Source of the DNA: Alphaproteobacteria bacterium UBA6376
Lineage (GTDB): Bacteria; Pseudomonadota; Alphaproteobacteria; Rs-D84
DNA length: 64,000 nt
Assembly (NCBI GenBank): GCA_002437665.1
Contig: DJQW01000001.1
Location: 382,102-446,101 of the forward strand
Direction: 5' to 3'
The translations under genes and the position numbers were made by a program. Positions 33,798 to 42,484 of this stretch are shown here, piece by piece; position 1 is the stretch's first letter; each line of letters starts with the position of its first letter. The notes under the pieces were generated by a model. It was not told where the DNA came from and made no database searches. It was given only the letters and a program-made list of their open reading frames with translations.

Positions 33798-34613
33798 ATG
33801 ACTACACTGGACAAAGAACAGGTACGGTCTATCATCAGTTACAGTACCCATATTCCATACTTTGACAAAATGACGCCTGCGGCGTTGCATGATGCGTACG
33901 GCCAGATTAAATCCACCAGTTCATGGGACACACCAACGCATTCGGTGGCAATACGCATTGGTAAAATTGATGGCAATGTTATTTGCAATGCACTGTGGAA
34001 AGAGATGTCGTTAAATCCTGTGCGCTTTGGCACAGTATCGCCATTTATGTTTGGTGGTAAAAATGACATTTATCGTTTCTGCAAGACCAGCGTTGTGGAC
34101 AAATCCAGTGTTACGGGTCATTTGATGGACGAAATTCGTCATAACTTGATTGCATATATGACATTAAACCGTGGGCACAATAACGCATGGCGTGATCACG
34201 TTTTGACAATGCCTGATGGCACAATCAACATATTCTTGGACGAAAATGGTGCACCGAACAAGCAATACAAAATGTTGGCAAAATTGAACAAGAGCGTGCA
34301 TTCGATTGCATCACAAAATATAGCAGATTTTCGTGTAAAGCGTTTCCGTAATGAAATCATCGCAGCGGTATCGGCACGTTACCCAGAGGGTATGCGTCGG
34401 GGTATGGTTACAAAAGAATCGCCGGTGTTGACCGCGCCCGCATCAGTGACAAATGTTGCGCCATTTTCTGACGAAGAATATCGTTTGGACGAAATGGCGG
34501 AAAGCGCGCAAATCACATTGGACAATGCCCAGTATGTCAGTGGCGCACAATTCGAACAGGCGCAACAGGATTTGGAACAAATAAGAGCATTACGCGATGC
34601 GCGTACATATTAA
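33798..34613 (+). CDS. Conserved cytoplasmic protein of unknown function
   Basis: A 271-residue soluble protein (MTTLDKEQVRSIISYSTHIP) without signal peptide or membrane segment. I recognise no domain. Central features are HNNAWRDHVLTMPDG and a basic region SARYPEGMRRGM; the C-terminus is acidic, Gln-rich and probably a helix (SGAQFEQAQQDLEQIRAL). The start is set by AAAGGA seven bases upstream and a near-consensus promoter. A bidirectional terminator follows. Confidence 0.7.
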   Translation: MTTLDKEQVRSIISYSTHIPYFDKMTPAALHDAYGQIKSTSSWDTPTHSVAIRIGKIDGNVICNALWKEMSLNPVRFGTVSPFMFGGKNDIYRFCKTSVVDKSSVTGHLMDEIRHNLIAYMTLNRGHNNAWRDHVLTMPDGTINIFLDENGAPNKQYKMLAKLNKSVHSIASQNIADFRVKRFRNEIIAAVSARYPEGMRRGMVTKESPVLTAPASVTNVAPFSDEEYRLDEMAESAQITLDNAQYVSGAQFEQAQQDLEQIRALRDARTY

Positions 34614-34638
34614 AAAACGCCCGTTTGGGCGTTTTTTA
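34614..34638. terminator. Bidirectional terminator
   Basis: AAAACGCCC-gttt-GGGCGTTTT between convergent genes. Confidence 0.85.
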
Positions 34639-35874
34639 TTTGCAAACCGCGGTGTATGGCGCAAATGATTCTTCGGTATCAATTTCCCCATCGCCACAGT
34701 CCAGACAGTTAAATCGTCTGTTCTGGTTATGTGTGCGGTCAATCGGAACATTCTTGCCCGACATTTCTGGAATGTTGCCGGCATAATTTTTGTTTGGAAA
34801 ACCGAAATAGAACGCACGGCTGCGCCCACTGCATTCGCGTGTTGTGGCGTAACAACTGGGGTCATTCAGTTTTGATGTATCGGGCACACAATATGACGTG
34901 CATGTGTCGCTGTCCAATATCATTTTTTCGCACGGTGTGCATGACGTTTGGTTCGCGCGCAGGGTCGCGCCAACCGAACCATATATTGCACCGCTGGTAA
35001 AACGGCTGCACTTTGTTATGTTTTCCCCCTTGGACGCGTCTGCCACGCATTCCCATTCCAATGTGTCATAGTTCAAACGTGCCACCATATTATCAGGACA
35101 CGATTTTGTCGGAAATGGATTGATGCATTCCCACACGTCGTCAACAATAACCGCGGTCTGTTGCGATGCGCACAACGGTTTTCTGGATTCGTCCGCCACG
35201 CATTCCAATAAATCAGAATCCCAAATCATATCGCCACCACAGTCGGTCTTGGTATTTATGCCAACGCATTGCCAGCGTCCAAATCGATACGTTTTAATTG
35301 TCCCCGTCGGGCATTTAATGTCCGTGGTGGTGTTTGTTGTGCTGCTGCTGGCGATATTTGTAATATCGTATTGCGTCATGTACACCAGTTGACCACTGTC
35401 CAATTTCATCGTTTTCATAATGGTCTTGGGCACGGTGTACTTTGAACCAATCGCCCCCGACACAATTTTTCCGTCCATCAAAATCCCAAACGTGCCGGCG
35501 TCAGAATAATATTGTTCCAGTATTTCAAACATACTGTTGTATTCATCTGGGTTCAACGCGCCAGTTGCGGTGATAATATAACTGTATGTGGGCTTTTTAT
35601 TTTTAACGATTTTGCATTCGGTTTCCTTCATACTGGCATTCATACAGAACAGCCGACTGACAATCTGGTTCTGGGCGACGCAAACATCATCAAATGTTGT
35701 ACCCTTTATCTGGGCGTTGTGAACGGCGGCCGCGCATTGGGCAATCGCGTGCAAATCGGCGCGCTGGGCGGCATATTCGGTTTCAATTTCTGGGACGCGG
35801 ACGCTGGGGCTGTCGATGATATAGTACCCCAACATAAATATAGCCACCAATACCATCAGAAAAATATTCATCAT
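34636..35874 (-). CDS. Membrane-anchored cysteine-rich protein, pilin- or secretion-like
   Basis: A 412-residue protein. A single N-terminal membrane helix (IFLMVLVAIFMLGYYII) is followed by a helical QRADLHAIAQCAAAVHNA, as in pseudopilin-like proteins. The exported part has about 25 cysteines in repeated units such as ECVADESRKPLC and WECVADASKGENITKC, probably all disulphide-bonded. The C-terminus has GDGEIDTEE, possibly calcium binding. It probably lies on the outer face of the inner membrane or on a filament. No function is established. It is divergent from lptE. Confidence 0.7.
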   Translation of the reverse strand: MMNIFLMVLVAIFMLGYYIIDSPSVRVPEIETEYAAQRADLHAIAQCAAAVHNAQIKGTTFDDVCVAQNQIVSRLFCMNASMKETECKIVKNKKPTYSYIITATGALNPDEYNSMFEILEQYYSDAGTFGILMDGKIVSGAIGSKYTVPKTIMKTMKLDSGQLVYMTQYDITNIASSSTTNTTTDIKCPTGTIKTYRFGRWQCVGINTKTDCGGDMIWDSDLLECVADESRKPLCASQQTAVIVDDVWECINPFPTKSCPDNMVARLNYDTLEWECVADASKGENITKCSRFTSGAIYGSVGATLRANQTSCTPCEKMILDSDTCTSYCVPDTSKLNDPSCYATTRECSGRSRAFYFGFPNKNYAGNIPEMSGKNVPIDRTHNQNRRFNCLDCGDGEIDTEESFAPYTAVCK

Positions 35875-35965
35875 TCCCTCTTGCGATTTATTAAAACTCT
35901 AAGTAATATAATAACAAAAAGCAACAGGAAAACGCACACGAACATAAAAAAAGGGTACATGCGCA

Positions 35966-36448
35966 ATGAAGAAAATTCTGGTGATTTTATGTTTTTTGAT
36001 GTTGGGGGCGTGTGGTTTTCGGCCTATGTTTTCTGGTGGCGATACAGACATTTATGTTGCACCAATCAGCGGCATCAACGGGATTGAATTACGTAATGCT
36101 TTGAACGCAAAATTTGGCGGCGCACGCACGTCGGATGCCGAATACACTTTGACCATCAATTTGGCCGAACCATATACCCAGTACAAGGCACTGGAATCAA
36201 CCGGTGACGCCACTTGGCAAGAGGTTGGCCTGCGTGCAAATTACACATTGCGTCGTGGTGACACAGAAATCGCGCACGGTGTCGAACAGGCATCAGAATC
36301 ATACACATTTGTGCGGTACTTGGTTGCGGCGAACGCGTCATATAACAATGCCGTTAAAAACGCAATTATGGTGTTGGCCGATAAAATCAGCACACGTACA
36401 ATCGCCGAAACATCGCGCGTGCAATCACAATCCGGTGGTCAAAAATAA
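35966..36448 (+). CDS. lptE: LPS-assembly lipoprotein LptE
   Basis: A 160-residue lipoprotein with lipobox LMLGACGFRPMF (Cys16). The CGFRP start and the following alternating strands (YVAPISGINGIELRNAL) are the alphaproteobacterial LptE pattern. It plugs the LptD barrel that places lipopolysaccharide in the outer membrane. It overlaps holA by one base, the usual lptE-holA arrangement. A weak promoter TTGCGA (35881) with TAATAT 17 bases on lies upstream. Confidence 0.87.
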   Translation: MKKILVILCFLMLGACGFRPMFSGGDTDIYVAPISGINGIELRNALNAKFGGARTSDAEYTLTINLAEPYTQYKALESTGDATWQEVGLRANYTLRRGDTEIAHGVEQASESYTFVRYLVAANASYNNAVKNAIMVLADKISTRTIAETSRVQSQSGGQK

Positions 36449-37440
36449 TGAAATGGAAAGAACCAGATTTTAACACAGGTATTGAAAAAATCACGGCGGT
36501 ATTGCTGTATGGGCCGGACGCCGGTCGTATTGATGAATACTGTGATACGGCAATCAAAAAATTGGAAATTGACAAGGATAACCTGTTTGCGCTGGACGCC
36601 GATGATTTTCGGGACAAGCAAGATGCCTTGTTCGCGGAAAGTTGCACACCATCAATGTTTGGCGGCCGCAAGATGGTTATTATATCTGGCGCGGGCGATG
36701 CAATGACAACACGCATTGCCGAATTGATTGAACACAGTGGCCTGTGTGCGACGGTATTGGTATGCGCCGGCGATTTGCGCACGGGGTCATTGCGCACATA
36801 TTTCGAAGATGATAAAAAAACAAACGTTGCCGCATTGCCATGCTATACAGACGATGCGCGCGCATTGGCAACATTGATACGCAGTGAACTGTCCGCGGCG
36901 GCGGGTATCAAGCAAATTACACCCGACGCAATGGCGTATATGACGGCGCACTTGGGCGGTGACCGTGCAATTACACGTGGTTTCTTGACCAAGATTGCAT
37001 TGTATGTCGATGATAAAAAGACCGTCGAATTGGACGATGTGGAAAAATGTCTGCCGGATACGGGCGCGGTTGTTGCGGACGATTTCTTTTATTCGTTGAC
37101 GGCGGGGTATATTGCCCAAACGATGCAGGCGCTGGACAGATTATTGTACACGGGCGTTGATTCAAATAAACTGTTGCGCCAATTACAAATGCATTTCAAA
37201 AAATTACAGGTTGCGGTTGTTGATGGACAACTGCCGAACCTGTTTTGGAAAGTTCGCGATAAATTCAACATGGCGATGAAGATTTGGCCTGCGTCTGAAA
37301 TTGATGCGGTGCTGGTACGCCTGTCTGAATTGGAACGACAAATTCGTACAACCGGTATGCCGGTCGAGGTTTTATTTCGTGATTTCGCACTGAAATTGGC
37401 CCTGCGCGCAAACCGCTTGTCAATCAAGAGAAGGAACTAA
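36448..37440 (+). CDS. holA: DNA polymerase III subunit delta
   Basis: A 330-residue clamp-loader subunit. It has the degenerate AAA+ start AVLLYGPDAGRIDEY, the middle KMVIISGAGDAM and helical collar region LDRLLYTGVDSNKLLRQLQMHFKKL, typical of HolA. It opens the beta clamp during replication. Its ATG overlaps the lptE stop, implying coupling; map follows after five bases. Confidence 0.92.
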   Translation: MKWKEPDFNTGIEKITAVLLYGPDAGRIDEYCDTAIKKLEIDKDNLFALDADDFRDKQDALFAESCTPSMFGGRKMVIISGAGDAMTTRIAELIEHSGLCATVLVCAGDLRTGSLRTYFEDDKKTNVAALPCYTDDARALATLIRSELSAAAGIKQITPDAMAYMTAHLGGDRAITRGFLTKIALYVDDKKTVELDDVEKCLPDTGAVVADDFFYSLTAGYIAQTMQALDRLLYTGVDSNKLLRQLQMHFKKLQVAVVDGQLPNLFWKVRDKFNMAMKIWPASEIDAVLVRLSELERQIRTTGMPVEVLFRDFALKLALRANRLSIKRRN

Positions 37441-37445
37441 GAAAA

Positions 37446-38207
37446 ATGTTAGCATCTGTTTATGCACCAAAAGATTTCAAACGTCTGCGTGCGTCTGGCG
37501 ATTTGGTGGCACGTTGTTTTGATTATATTACACCATATATTCAGGCGGGTATTTCCACCGGTGAAATCGATCGTATGGTTGCATCGTGGTTGCATGCAAA
37601 TGGTGCGCGTTCGTCTGACTTGGGATACGAAGGGTATCCAAAAAGCATCTGCACATCTGTCAATGATGTTATTGTGCACGGTATCCCCAGCGATGATTGT
37701 ATTTTGAAAGATGGCGATATCGTCAATGTGGACCTGACCGCGGAATACAAGGGGTTTCATGGCGATATGTCGCGCATGTTTATGATTGGCCACGTTACGC
37801 CACGCGCGCGCGAATTGGTTCAAACATGCCAAGATGCACTGAATGCCGCAATCGCCGTTTGCGCCCCAGGCGTGCCGTTATCTGAAATCGGCAAAACAAT
37901 CGAGGCCGTTGTTAAACCACATGGGTTTTCAATCTCGCGCGATTTTGTTGGTCATGGCATTGGCAAGGTTATGCATGATGACCCACAAATCTATCACTTT
38001 TATGACCCCATGTGGGACAAGGTAAAGATGGTGCCTGGTTTGGTGTTCACGATTGAACCGATGATAAACACGGGGCGTCCCGATTGCAAAATCGATGCCG
38101 ACGGTTGGACGGCACGCACGGTTGATGGCGGACTGTCTGCCCAGTGGGAACACACGTTGGGCATCACCGAAGATGGCGTTACGATTTTCACCGAACGCAT
38201 GATGTAG
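37446..38207 (+). CDS. map: Methionine aminopeptidase type I
   Basis: A 253-residue cytoplasmic metallopeptidase removing N-terminal Met from new proteins. Metal ligands are visible in VNVDLTAEYKGFHGDMSRMF (two Asp), FVGHGIGKVMHDDP (His), FTIEPMIN (Glu) and QWEHTLGITEDG (Glu). Length is normal. AAGGAACTAAGAAA precedes the ATG. It is in the lptE-holA-map-radC operon. Confidence 0.95.
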   Translation: MLASVYAPKDFKRLRASGDLVARCFDYITPYIQAGISTGEIDRMVASWLHANGARSSDLGYEGYPKSICTSVNDVIVHGIPSDDCILKDGDIVNVDLTAEYKGFHGDMSRMFMIGHVTPRARELVQTCQDALNAAIAVCAPGVPLSEIGKTIEAVVKPHGFSISRDFVGHGIGKVMHDDPQIYHFYDPMWDKVKMVPGLVFTIEPMINTGRPDCKIDADGWTARTVDGGLSAQWEHTLGITEDGVTIFTERMM

Positions 38208-38224
38208 GGGTGGGGCGCACAACA

Positions 38225-38905
38225 ATGGCGGGTTCGGACACTGATTTTCATACGGGACATCGCGAACGCCTGCGCCAGAAATTCTTGGACGGCAAATTGG
38301 CCGATTATGAATTGCTGGAAATGCTGTTGGGCTATGCAATACCACGTCGCGACGTGCGACCGTTGGCGCGCGGTCTGATGGCACAGTTCGGTGGTGTTCA
38401 TCAAATTTTGACCGCCCCGTTGGACAAATTGGTCGCGTTTCGTGGTATGGGACGCAACACCGCAATTTTCTTGAAATCAATAAACCAGATTATGGCAACC
38501 GGCTATCGCGAAAAACTGAGTGAACAGCCAATCTTTCGTGATGCGACGGCGGTTGCCAATTATTGCCGCACGATATTGTCCGGTAAAACAACCGAAGAAA
38601 TGCATGTGTTTTATCTGGGCTCTGAATTATGCATGTTGGCGGACGATGTGCACAGTTGTGGCACAAATGACGAAGCGGTCGTGTACCCACGTGAAATTCT
38701 GAAACGTGCGCTGGTGCTGAACGCGCGCAGTGTTGTTCTGGTGCATAATCACCCAACGCCAAATAAATCATTTTCAACCGCTGACATAGAAATCACCACC
38801 GTGGTCAGGGATTTGCTGGCCGCGGCGGGAATTGAATTATTTGATCATTTTGTTGTGTCGGGCTCGATTGTGTATTCGGCACGTAATATGTTTTTGTTAA
38901 AATAA
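38225..38905 (+). CDS. radC: RadC-family JAB-domain protein
   Basis: A 226-residue protein. The N-terminal part has helix-hairpin-helix-like KLVAFRGMGRNTAIFLKS; the C-terminal JAB/MPN domain carries the metal motif VLVHNHPTPNKSFSTADIEIT (HxH...S..D). Named RadC for historical reasons; the activity is not settled despite the annotation DNA repair. The start at 38225 has a GGGGTGGGG stretch upstream; a longer frame overlapping map is unlikely. It overlaps the convergent 38897 gene by nine bases. Confidence 0.88.
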   Translation: MAGSDTDFHTGHRERLRQKFLDGKLADYELLEMLLGYAIPRRDVRPLARGLMAQFGGVHQILTAPLDKLVAFRGMGRNTAIFLKSINQIMATGYREKLSEQPIFRDATAVANYCRTILSGKTTEEMHVFYLGSELCMLADDVHSCGTNDEAVVYPREILKRALVLNARSVVLVHNHPTPNKSFSTADIEITTVVRDLLAAAGIELFDHFVVSGSIVYSARNMFLLK

Positions 38906-39520
38906 ATCTGCAACATCGCATACAACGCGCATTTGCTGTGCGTCCGACGCATTCAGTTCGCCATGGCGAAACGTGTACGTTGTTTTCGTTGCCATTGTTG
39001 GCGTAATCCATGTGTCCGACCATTCGCGCGAAATAATATCAACCCGAAACGCCGGCCGAAATACAAAGCGCAATTTGCGCAGGGCGCATTCCGCCCCCTC
39101 GGTCGTGCGGAATCCATCGGGCGTAATGTCCGTGTACCCATTCTTGGTATTTAATTCCAATTTATATTCATAATAGAAATGGTCTGTACCGTTTTCAACG
39201 CGGGTGCGTGTTATGCGGTCAATGCGCCCATCGGAATTTATATCGCGATTAAATACATCAATGGCGGCAATGCCCGCGCCATATTCGTCCAGTTCGCCGG
39301 TTGTGGCGGCGTCGGGTGCGCCCAACCCGTCGTTAAATTCGCCGTTCGCATCGCGTGATGGTGCTGCGTCGTCCACAATGCCGGCGGGTGACACAACGGT
39401 ATTTGTATTGGTTGTAAACGGATTTTCCCCACCCAGTAAAATGTACAGCATAACCCCAATCGCCACCAACATAATGGCGAACATAATATTGAATCCGATA
39501 CTGCCACGTTGTGTGTTCAT
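38897..39520 (-). CDS. Membrane-anchored protein with EF-hand-like loop
   Basis: A 207-residue protein with one N-terminal membrane helix (GFNIMFAIMLVAIGVMLYILL) and an exported remainder. FNRDINSDGRIDRI is a good calcium-loop match (DxNxDGxID), as in dockerin or EF-hand proteins. No family is recognised. It starts four bases after the stop of the 39524 gene, so the two are one operon, and a role in the same envelope machine is inferred. Confidence 0.68.
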   Translation of the reverse strand: MNTQRGSIGFNIMFAIMLVAIGVMLYILLGGENPFTTNTNTVVSPAGIVDDAAPSRDANGEFNDGLGAPDAATTGELDEYGAGIAAIDVFNRDINSDGRIDRITRTRVENGTDHFYYEYKLELNTKNGYTDITPDGFRTTEGAECALRKLRFVFRPAFRVDIISREWSDTWITPTMATKTTYTFRHGELNASDAQQMRVVCDVADLF

Positions 39521-39523
39521 GAA

Positions 39524-40777
39524 TTATTCCTCTATGATGCGGCCCGCTTCCCAGCCCTCAATCGCGCGAATTGCGTCGACCACGCGGGACAGTTCGCTGT
39601 CGCTTAAATCGCTGATGCGACGATTTATGTTCAGGCCCGTAATCTGTTGAATCCGTCTGTGATACGCCGCAGTATTGTTTTCGGACGGCGGTGCGTATCG
39701 CGTGATTGCCCGCGCAATGGTCAGGTTATTGTACGATTTTCCGCGCAGAAGCGATGACACCGCGCGCGTTCCCGTTTCTTCGTCGGGGAATACGGCGAAT
39801 CCGCCCGCCTGACCAATCGCGCCCGCCTTGCGCGAAAATTCAGAATAACGAATGTTCCCCGGATTCAGGTTTCGCCATGCGCGCGTACCACCCGTGCGAC
39901 GTACGCGACGCCCATCGGCGGTTGTGTACACAACATCGCGCCCAGATGCCGCCGCCGACGTGTATTCCTGTGCCGATGGTTTGCGGGGGGAGCGCACAGA
40001 CGGATTATTGGGCGTCGCATCACGTTGGGACGGTAATGGTATCAGCCGTTCGGGCGGGAATTCACCAGATGGCATATTTTCCACCGGCAATTCGCCATTT
40101 GGCAATTTATTAAACACACCATCATCAATTTGTATCTTGTCGCGTGGTACGGTTATCGTGCCATTGGGCGCACGCCCCAGAATATCAAGTAACCGTTCTT
40201 TGTCTTCGTCTGATAATTGTTGTGAAATCGGTTCAAAGCCATTGCCTGTGTCATCTGGCATATCAATTTTGTCGCCAATAAATGTGTCGTTGGCTGGCGC
40301 GGAATCATCGCCATTGACATCGTCCGCCGCAACATTCGCACGCACCACACCAGAATCATATATATCAATGCTTTCGTATAAATCGGTCTGTTGGGGTGAC
40401 ATCTTTTTTTTGCGCATGTCCAACATTTCATTGACCGTATTGATATCTACTGCAACCGTCCGACATCCGCGCGCAAACAAATCCCCGCCGTATATCATAT
40501 TCAGTATCGCACCCGCGGCGGCCAATGTCCCAAACATAATCGTTAAATTACGCAGGTTCATAAATATGTTATTTTTTGCCCCGCGTATCATTGATATGGC
40601 CCAGCCAAAAATCAACATACCCGTGATAAAGGTTATGATAATCCATGCATATTCGGTGAATGTCTGAAAACTGCGCAGAATGCAAGACGGGTCTTCGATG
40701 TACAGGTTCGCCCCGTCCGCCCCCAAAACGTGGAATCCGGCATTGGACAGCAATCTAATAATTGTTGCAGTTTCCAT
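39524..40777 (-). CDS. Membrane protein with C-terminal lytic transglycosylase-like (P5-type) domain
   Basis: A 417-residue protein. Two membrane helices lie near residues 42-65 and 78-98 (AWIIITFITGMLIFGWAI; LTIMFGTLAAAGAILNMIY). A Pro/Asp-rich linker follows (to about residue 290), then a domain reading TRAWRNLNPGNIRYSEF and GTRAVSSLLRGKSY...NNTAAYHRRI, the pattern of phage PRD1 P5-like structural/muralytic proteins found beside secretion machines. It could open peptidoglycan for a trans-envelope complex. It is in an operon with its two neighbours. Confidence 0.72.
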   Translation of the reverse strand: METATIIRLLSNAGFHVLGADGANLYIEDPSCILRSFQTFTEYAWIIITFITGMLIFGWAISMIRGAKNNIFMNLRNLTIMFGTLAAAGAILNMIYGGDLFARGCRTVAVDINTVNEMLDMRKKKMSPQQTDLYESIDIYDSGVVRANVAADDVNGDDSAPANDTFIGDKIDMPDDTGNGFEPISQQLSDEDKERLLDILGRAPNGTITVPRDKIQIDDGVFNKLPNGELPVENMPSGEFPPERLIPLPSQRDATPNNPSVRSPRKPSAQEYTSAAASGRDVVYTTADGRRVRRTGGTRAWRNLNPGNIRYSEFSRKAGAIGQAGGFAVFPDEETGTRAVSSLLRGKSYNNLTIARAITRYAPPSENNTAAYHRRIQQITGLNINRRISDLSDSELSRVVDAIRAIEGWEAGRIIEE

Positions 40778-40794
40778 GTGCGCTCATTCGTTGC

Positions 40795-41889
40795 CTATTT
40801 TTTTGATGCAACACCTGTAAAGAATCCTGGCATGGCAAAGTCATCGTCATTTGCGGCAATGCCCGCCCATCCAAACAAATCGCCCATCAGGCCGGTATCG
40901 TCGCGTTTCGCCTTTTTGAATGGTAAAATGTTTTTCAGTTTTCCGATTTTACCACGTGCCTCGGTCTTCTTTGGTGTGGGAATTTTGTCCTGATTTTCTG
41001 CAAATTCTGTTGCCAACTGGGCCAGTGTCGCGTCCGTATCGTCATCGTCGGTGTCTGATGGCGTGGCATCTGGGGTGTCAACAGGGGCGGGCGACATATC
41101 AAATTCATCATCCGCACTTTGCACCACGTCTTCGTCAATGTGATCTTCGCGCAGGGGCGTCATGCTTTCCAACAACTGTTCCAGTGTTTTTTCAATCGGT
41201 TCTTCGGGTGCATCATCGGTAATGTCGGTGGTTGCAACCTGAACAGTATCGGTTTCAGTGATAACGGGTTCGGCATCAACAACTGTTGGTTCGGCAACCA
41301 CGTTTTCAGTGACGGTTTCGGCAACAACATCAACCGGTTCGGTTGTGTCCGCAACGTCAATAACTGGTGCGTCATCTGTGATATCTGTAACCACTGGTTC
41401 GGGTTCGACCACTGGTTTTGATGTCAGCACGGACAGAATTGAACTGACATTCGCGGGTGCATCCGCCACCGTGACCGGTTCGGATTCAACGTCCACCGCG
41501 GGGGCATCCGCCACCGCTGTCACAACTTCTGCATCTGGCGTAACGTCTGCTGCCTTGGTGGCCTTTGCGGGACGACCGCGTGATTTCTTCTTTGGTTTTT
41601 CAGGTTCAATTTCTGGAACTGGGTCTATATCAATAACAGGTTCTGGTACGATTTCTGGGGTGACCATTTCCATAACAGGGGCGTCGTCCACGTCCATATC
41701 GACCGCCGGTTCTGGTTGCGCGTGTGCACCATCGGTTGCGCCCAATGCGTTATCATTGTCCACTGGAACACCAAACAAAACCGTGTCAGAATCCAACCCC
41801 AATGCACCGCGTACCTCTTCAAAAGCGGCGCGAATATCAGCCATATCAAAGATTTCACTGCCAGAAATATAGATTATTTTCGTTTTCAT
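40795..41889 (-). CDS. Acidic, repetitive protein with low-complexity middle
   Basis: A 364-residue protein. A short folded N-terminus (TKIIYISGSEIFDMADIRAA) is followed by about 250 residues of Val/Asp/Pro/Glu/Thr-rich sequence, with repeats such as EPVVTDITDDAPVIDVAD, and one basic AT-hook-like patch KKKSRGRPAKATK. The C-terminus is basic again (GKIGKLKNILPFKKAKRDD). No signal peptide or membrane helix. It is probably disordered and a scaffold. It is the first gene of the three-gene operon, 17 bases before the 39524-40777 gene. Function unknown. Confidence 0.68.
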   Translation of the reverse strand: MKTKIIYISGSEIFDMADIRAAFEEVRGALGLDSDTVLFGVPVDNDNALGATDGAHAQPEPAVDMDVDDAPVMEMVTPEIVPEPVIDIDPVPEIEPEKPKKKSRGRPAKATKAADVTPDAEVVTAVADAPAVDVESEPVTVADAPANVSSILSVLTSKPVVEPEPVVTDITDDAPVIDVADTTEPVDVVAETVTENVVAEPTVVDAEPVITETDTVQVATTDITDDAPEEPIEKTLEQLLESMTPLREDHIDEDVVQSADDEFDMSPAPVDTPDATPSDTDDDDTDATLAQLATEFAENQDKIPTPKKTEARGKIGKLKNILPFKKAKRDDTGLMGDLFGWAGIAANDDDFAMPGFFTGVASKK

Positions 41890-41970
41890 AAAACCTGTCC
41901 CCCAATAAACAGGGTTATTATATCACATTTTAGTGTTGAACGCATATAAAAAATATCTTACACTGGGGGT

Positions 41971-42180
41971 ATGGCAGACATAAAACAGCAAATTTTTCAA
42001 GAATTAAACGCATTGGAAGAGGCCGCCGCCCGCCTGCGCGGAACGGCCGTTGCCGCCGGCAAACAAACGGATTTGGAGGTTGCAATTCTGACCGAACAGG
42101 TTCGAACCCTGCGCGATAAAAACGCCCGTGCCGTCCAAATGATTGATAAATCTGTTTCGATATTAAAGAAGTTAAAATGA
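41971..42180 (+). CDS. Small coiled-coil protein (DUF4164-like)
   Basis: A 69-residue protein that is almost one long coiled coil (QELNALEEAAARLRG to SVSILKKLK). This gene type commonly sits directly before zapA in Alphaproteobacteria. Its stop overlaps the zapA start (ATGA), so they are translationally coupled. A part in divisome assembly is inferred from position only. Confidence 0.78.
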   Translation: MADIKQQIFQELNALEEAAARLRGTAVAAGKQTDLEVAILTEQVRTLRDKNARAVQMIDKSVSILKKLK

Positions 42181-42455
42181 GTGTCGTTTCAATACCCATT
42201 GTGAACAAAAATTACCCCATGGGGTGCGAAGATGGCCAAGAATCGCGCCTGATTGAATTGGGAAAAATGGTTGATATGCGTGCGCGCGAGATTTTGGATA
42301 AAATCGGCCCACTGCCTGAAAACGCACTGTTGGCGACACTGTGTATAGTTCTGGCGGACGAGGTGCATAACAGACCCGCACCCGCCGCAACTGATGCGGA
42401 CTTAAAGGAAATCTTGGCACGCATCCGTGAAATTAAACATAAAATTGCACAATAA
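42177..42455 (+). CDS. zapA: Cell division protein ZapA
   Basis: A 92-residue protein with the ZapA layout: N-terminal beta part (VVSIPIVNKNYPMGCEDGQES, matching the NGxxYxxxCxxGxE pattern), then a helix ending ATLCIVLADEVHNR and a coiled tail. ZapA bundles FtsZ filaments at the Z-ring. A bidirectional terminator follows. Confidence 0.87.
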   Translation: MSVVSIPIVNKNYPMGCEDGQESRLIELGKMVDMRAREILDKIGPLPENALLATLCIVLADEVHNRPAPAATDADLKEILARIREIKHKIAQ

Positions 42456-42460
42456 AAAAT

Positions 42461-42476
42461 GCGCCCATTTGGGCGC
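42461..42476. terminator. Bidirectional terminator
   Basis: GCGCCC-attt-GGGCGC flanked by A-run and T-run, between zapA and the convergent 42485 gene. Confidence 0.8.
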
Positions 42477-42484
42477 GTTTCTTT

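Noticed and set aside
41258..41872. Ser/Thr/Gly-rich 204-codon plus-strand frame
   Set aside because: Mirror of the repetitive acidic gene on the other strand; no start signal.
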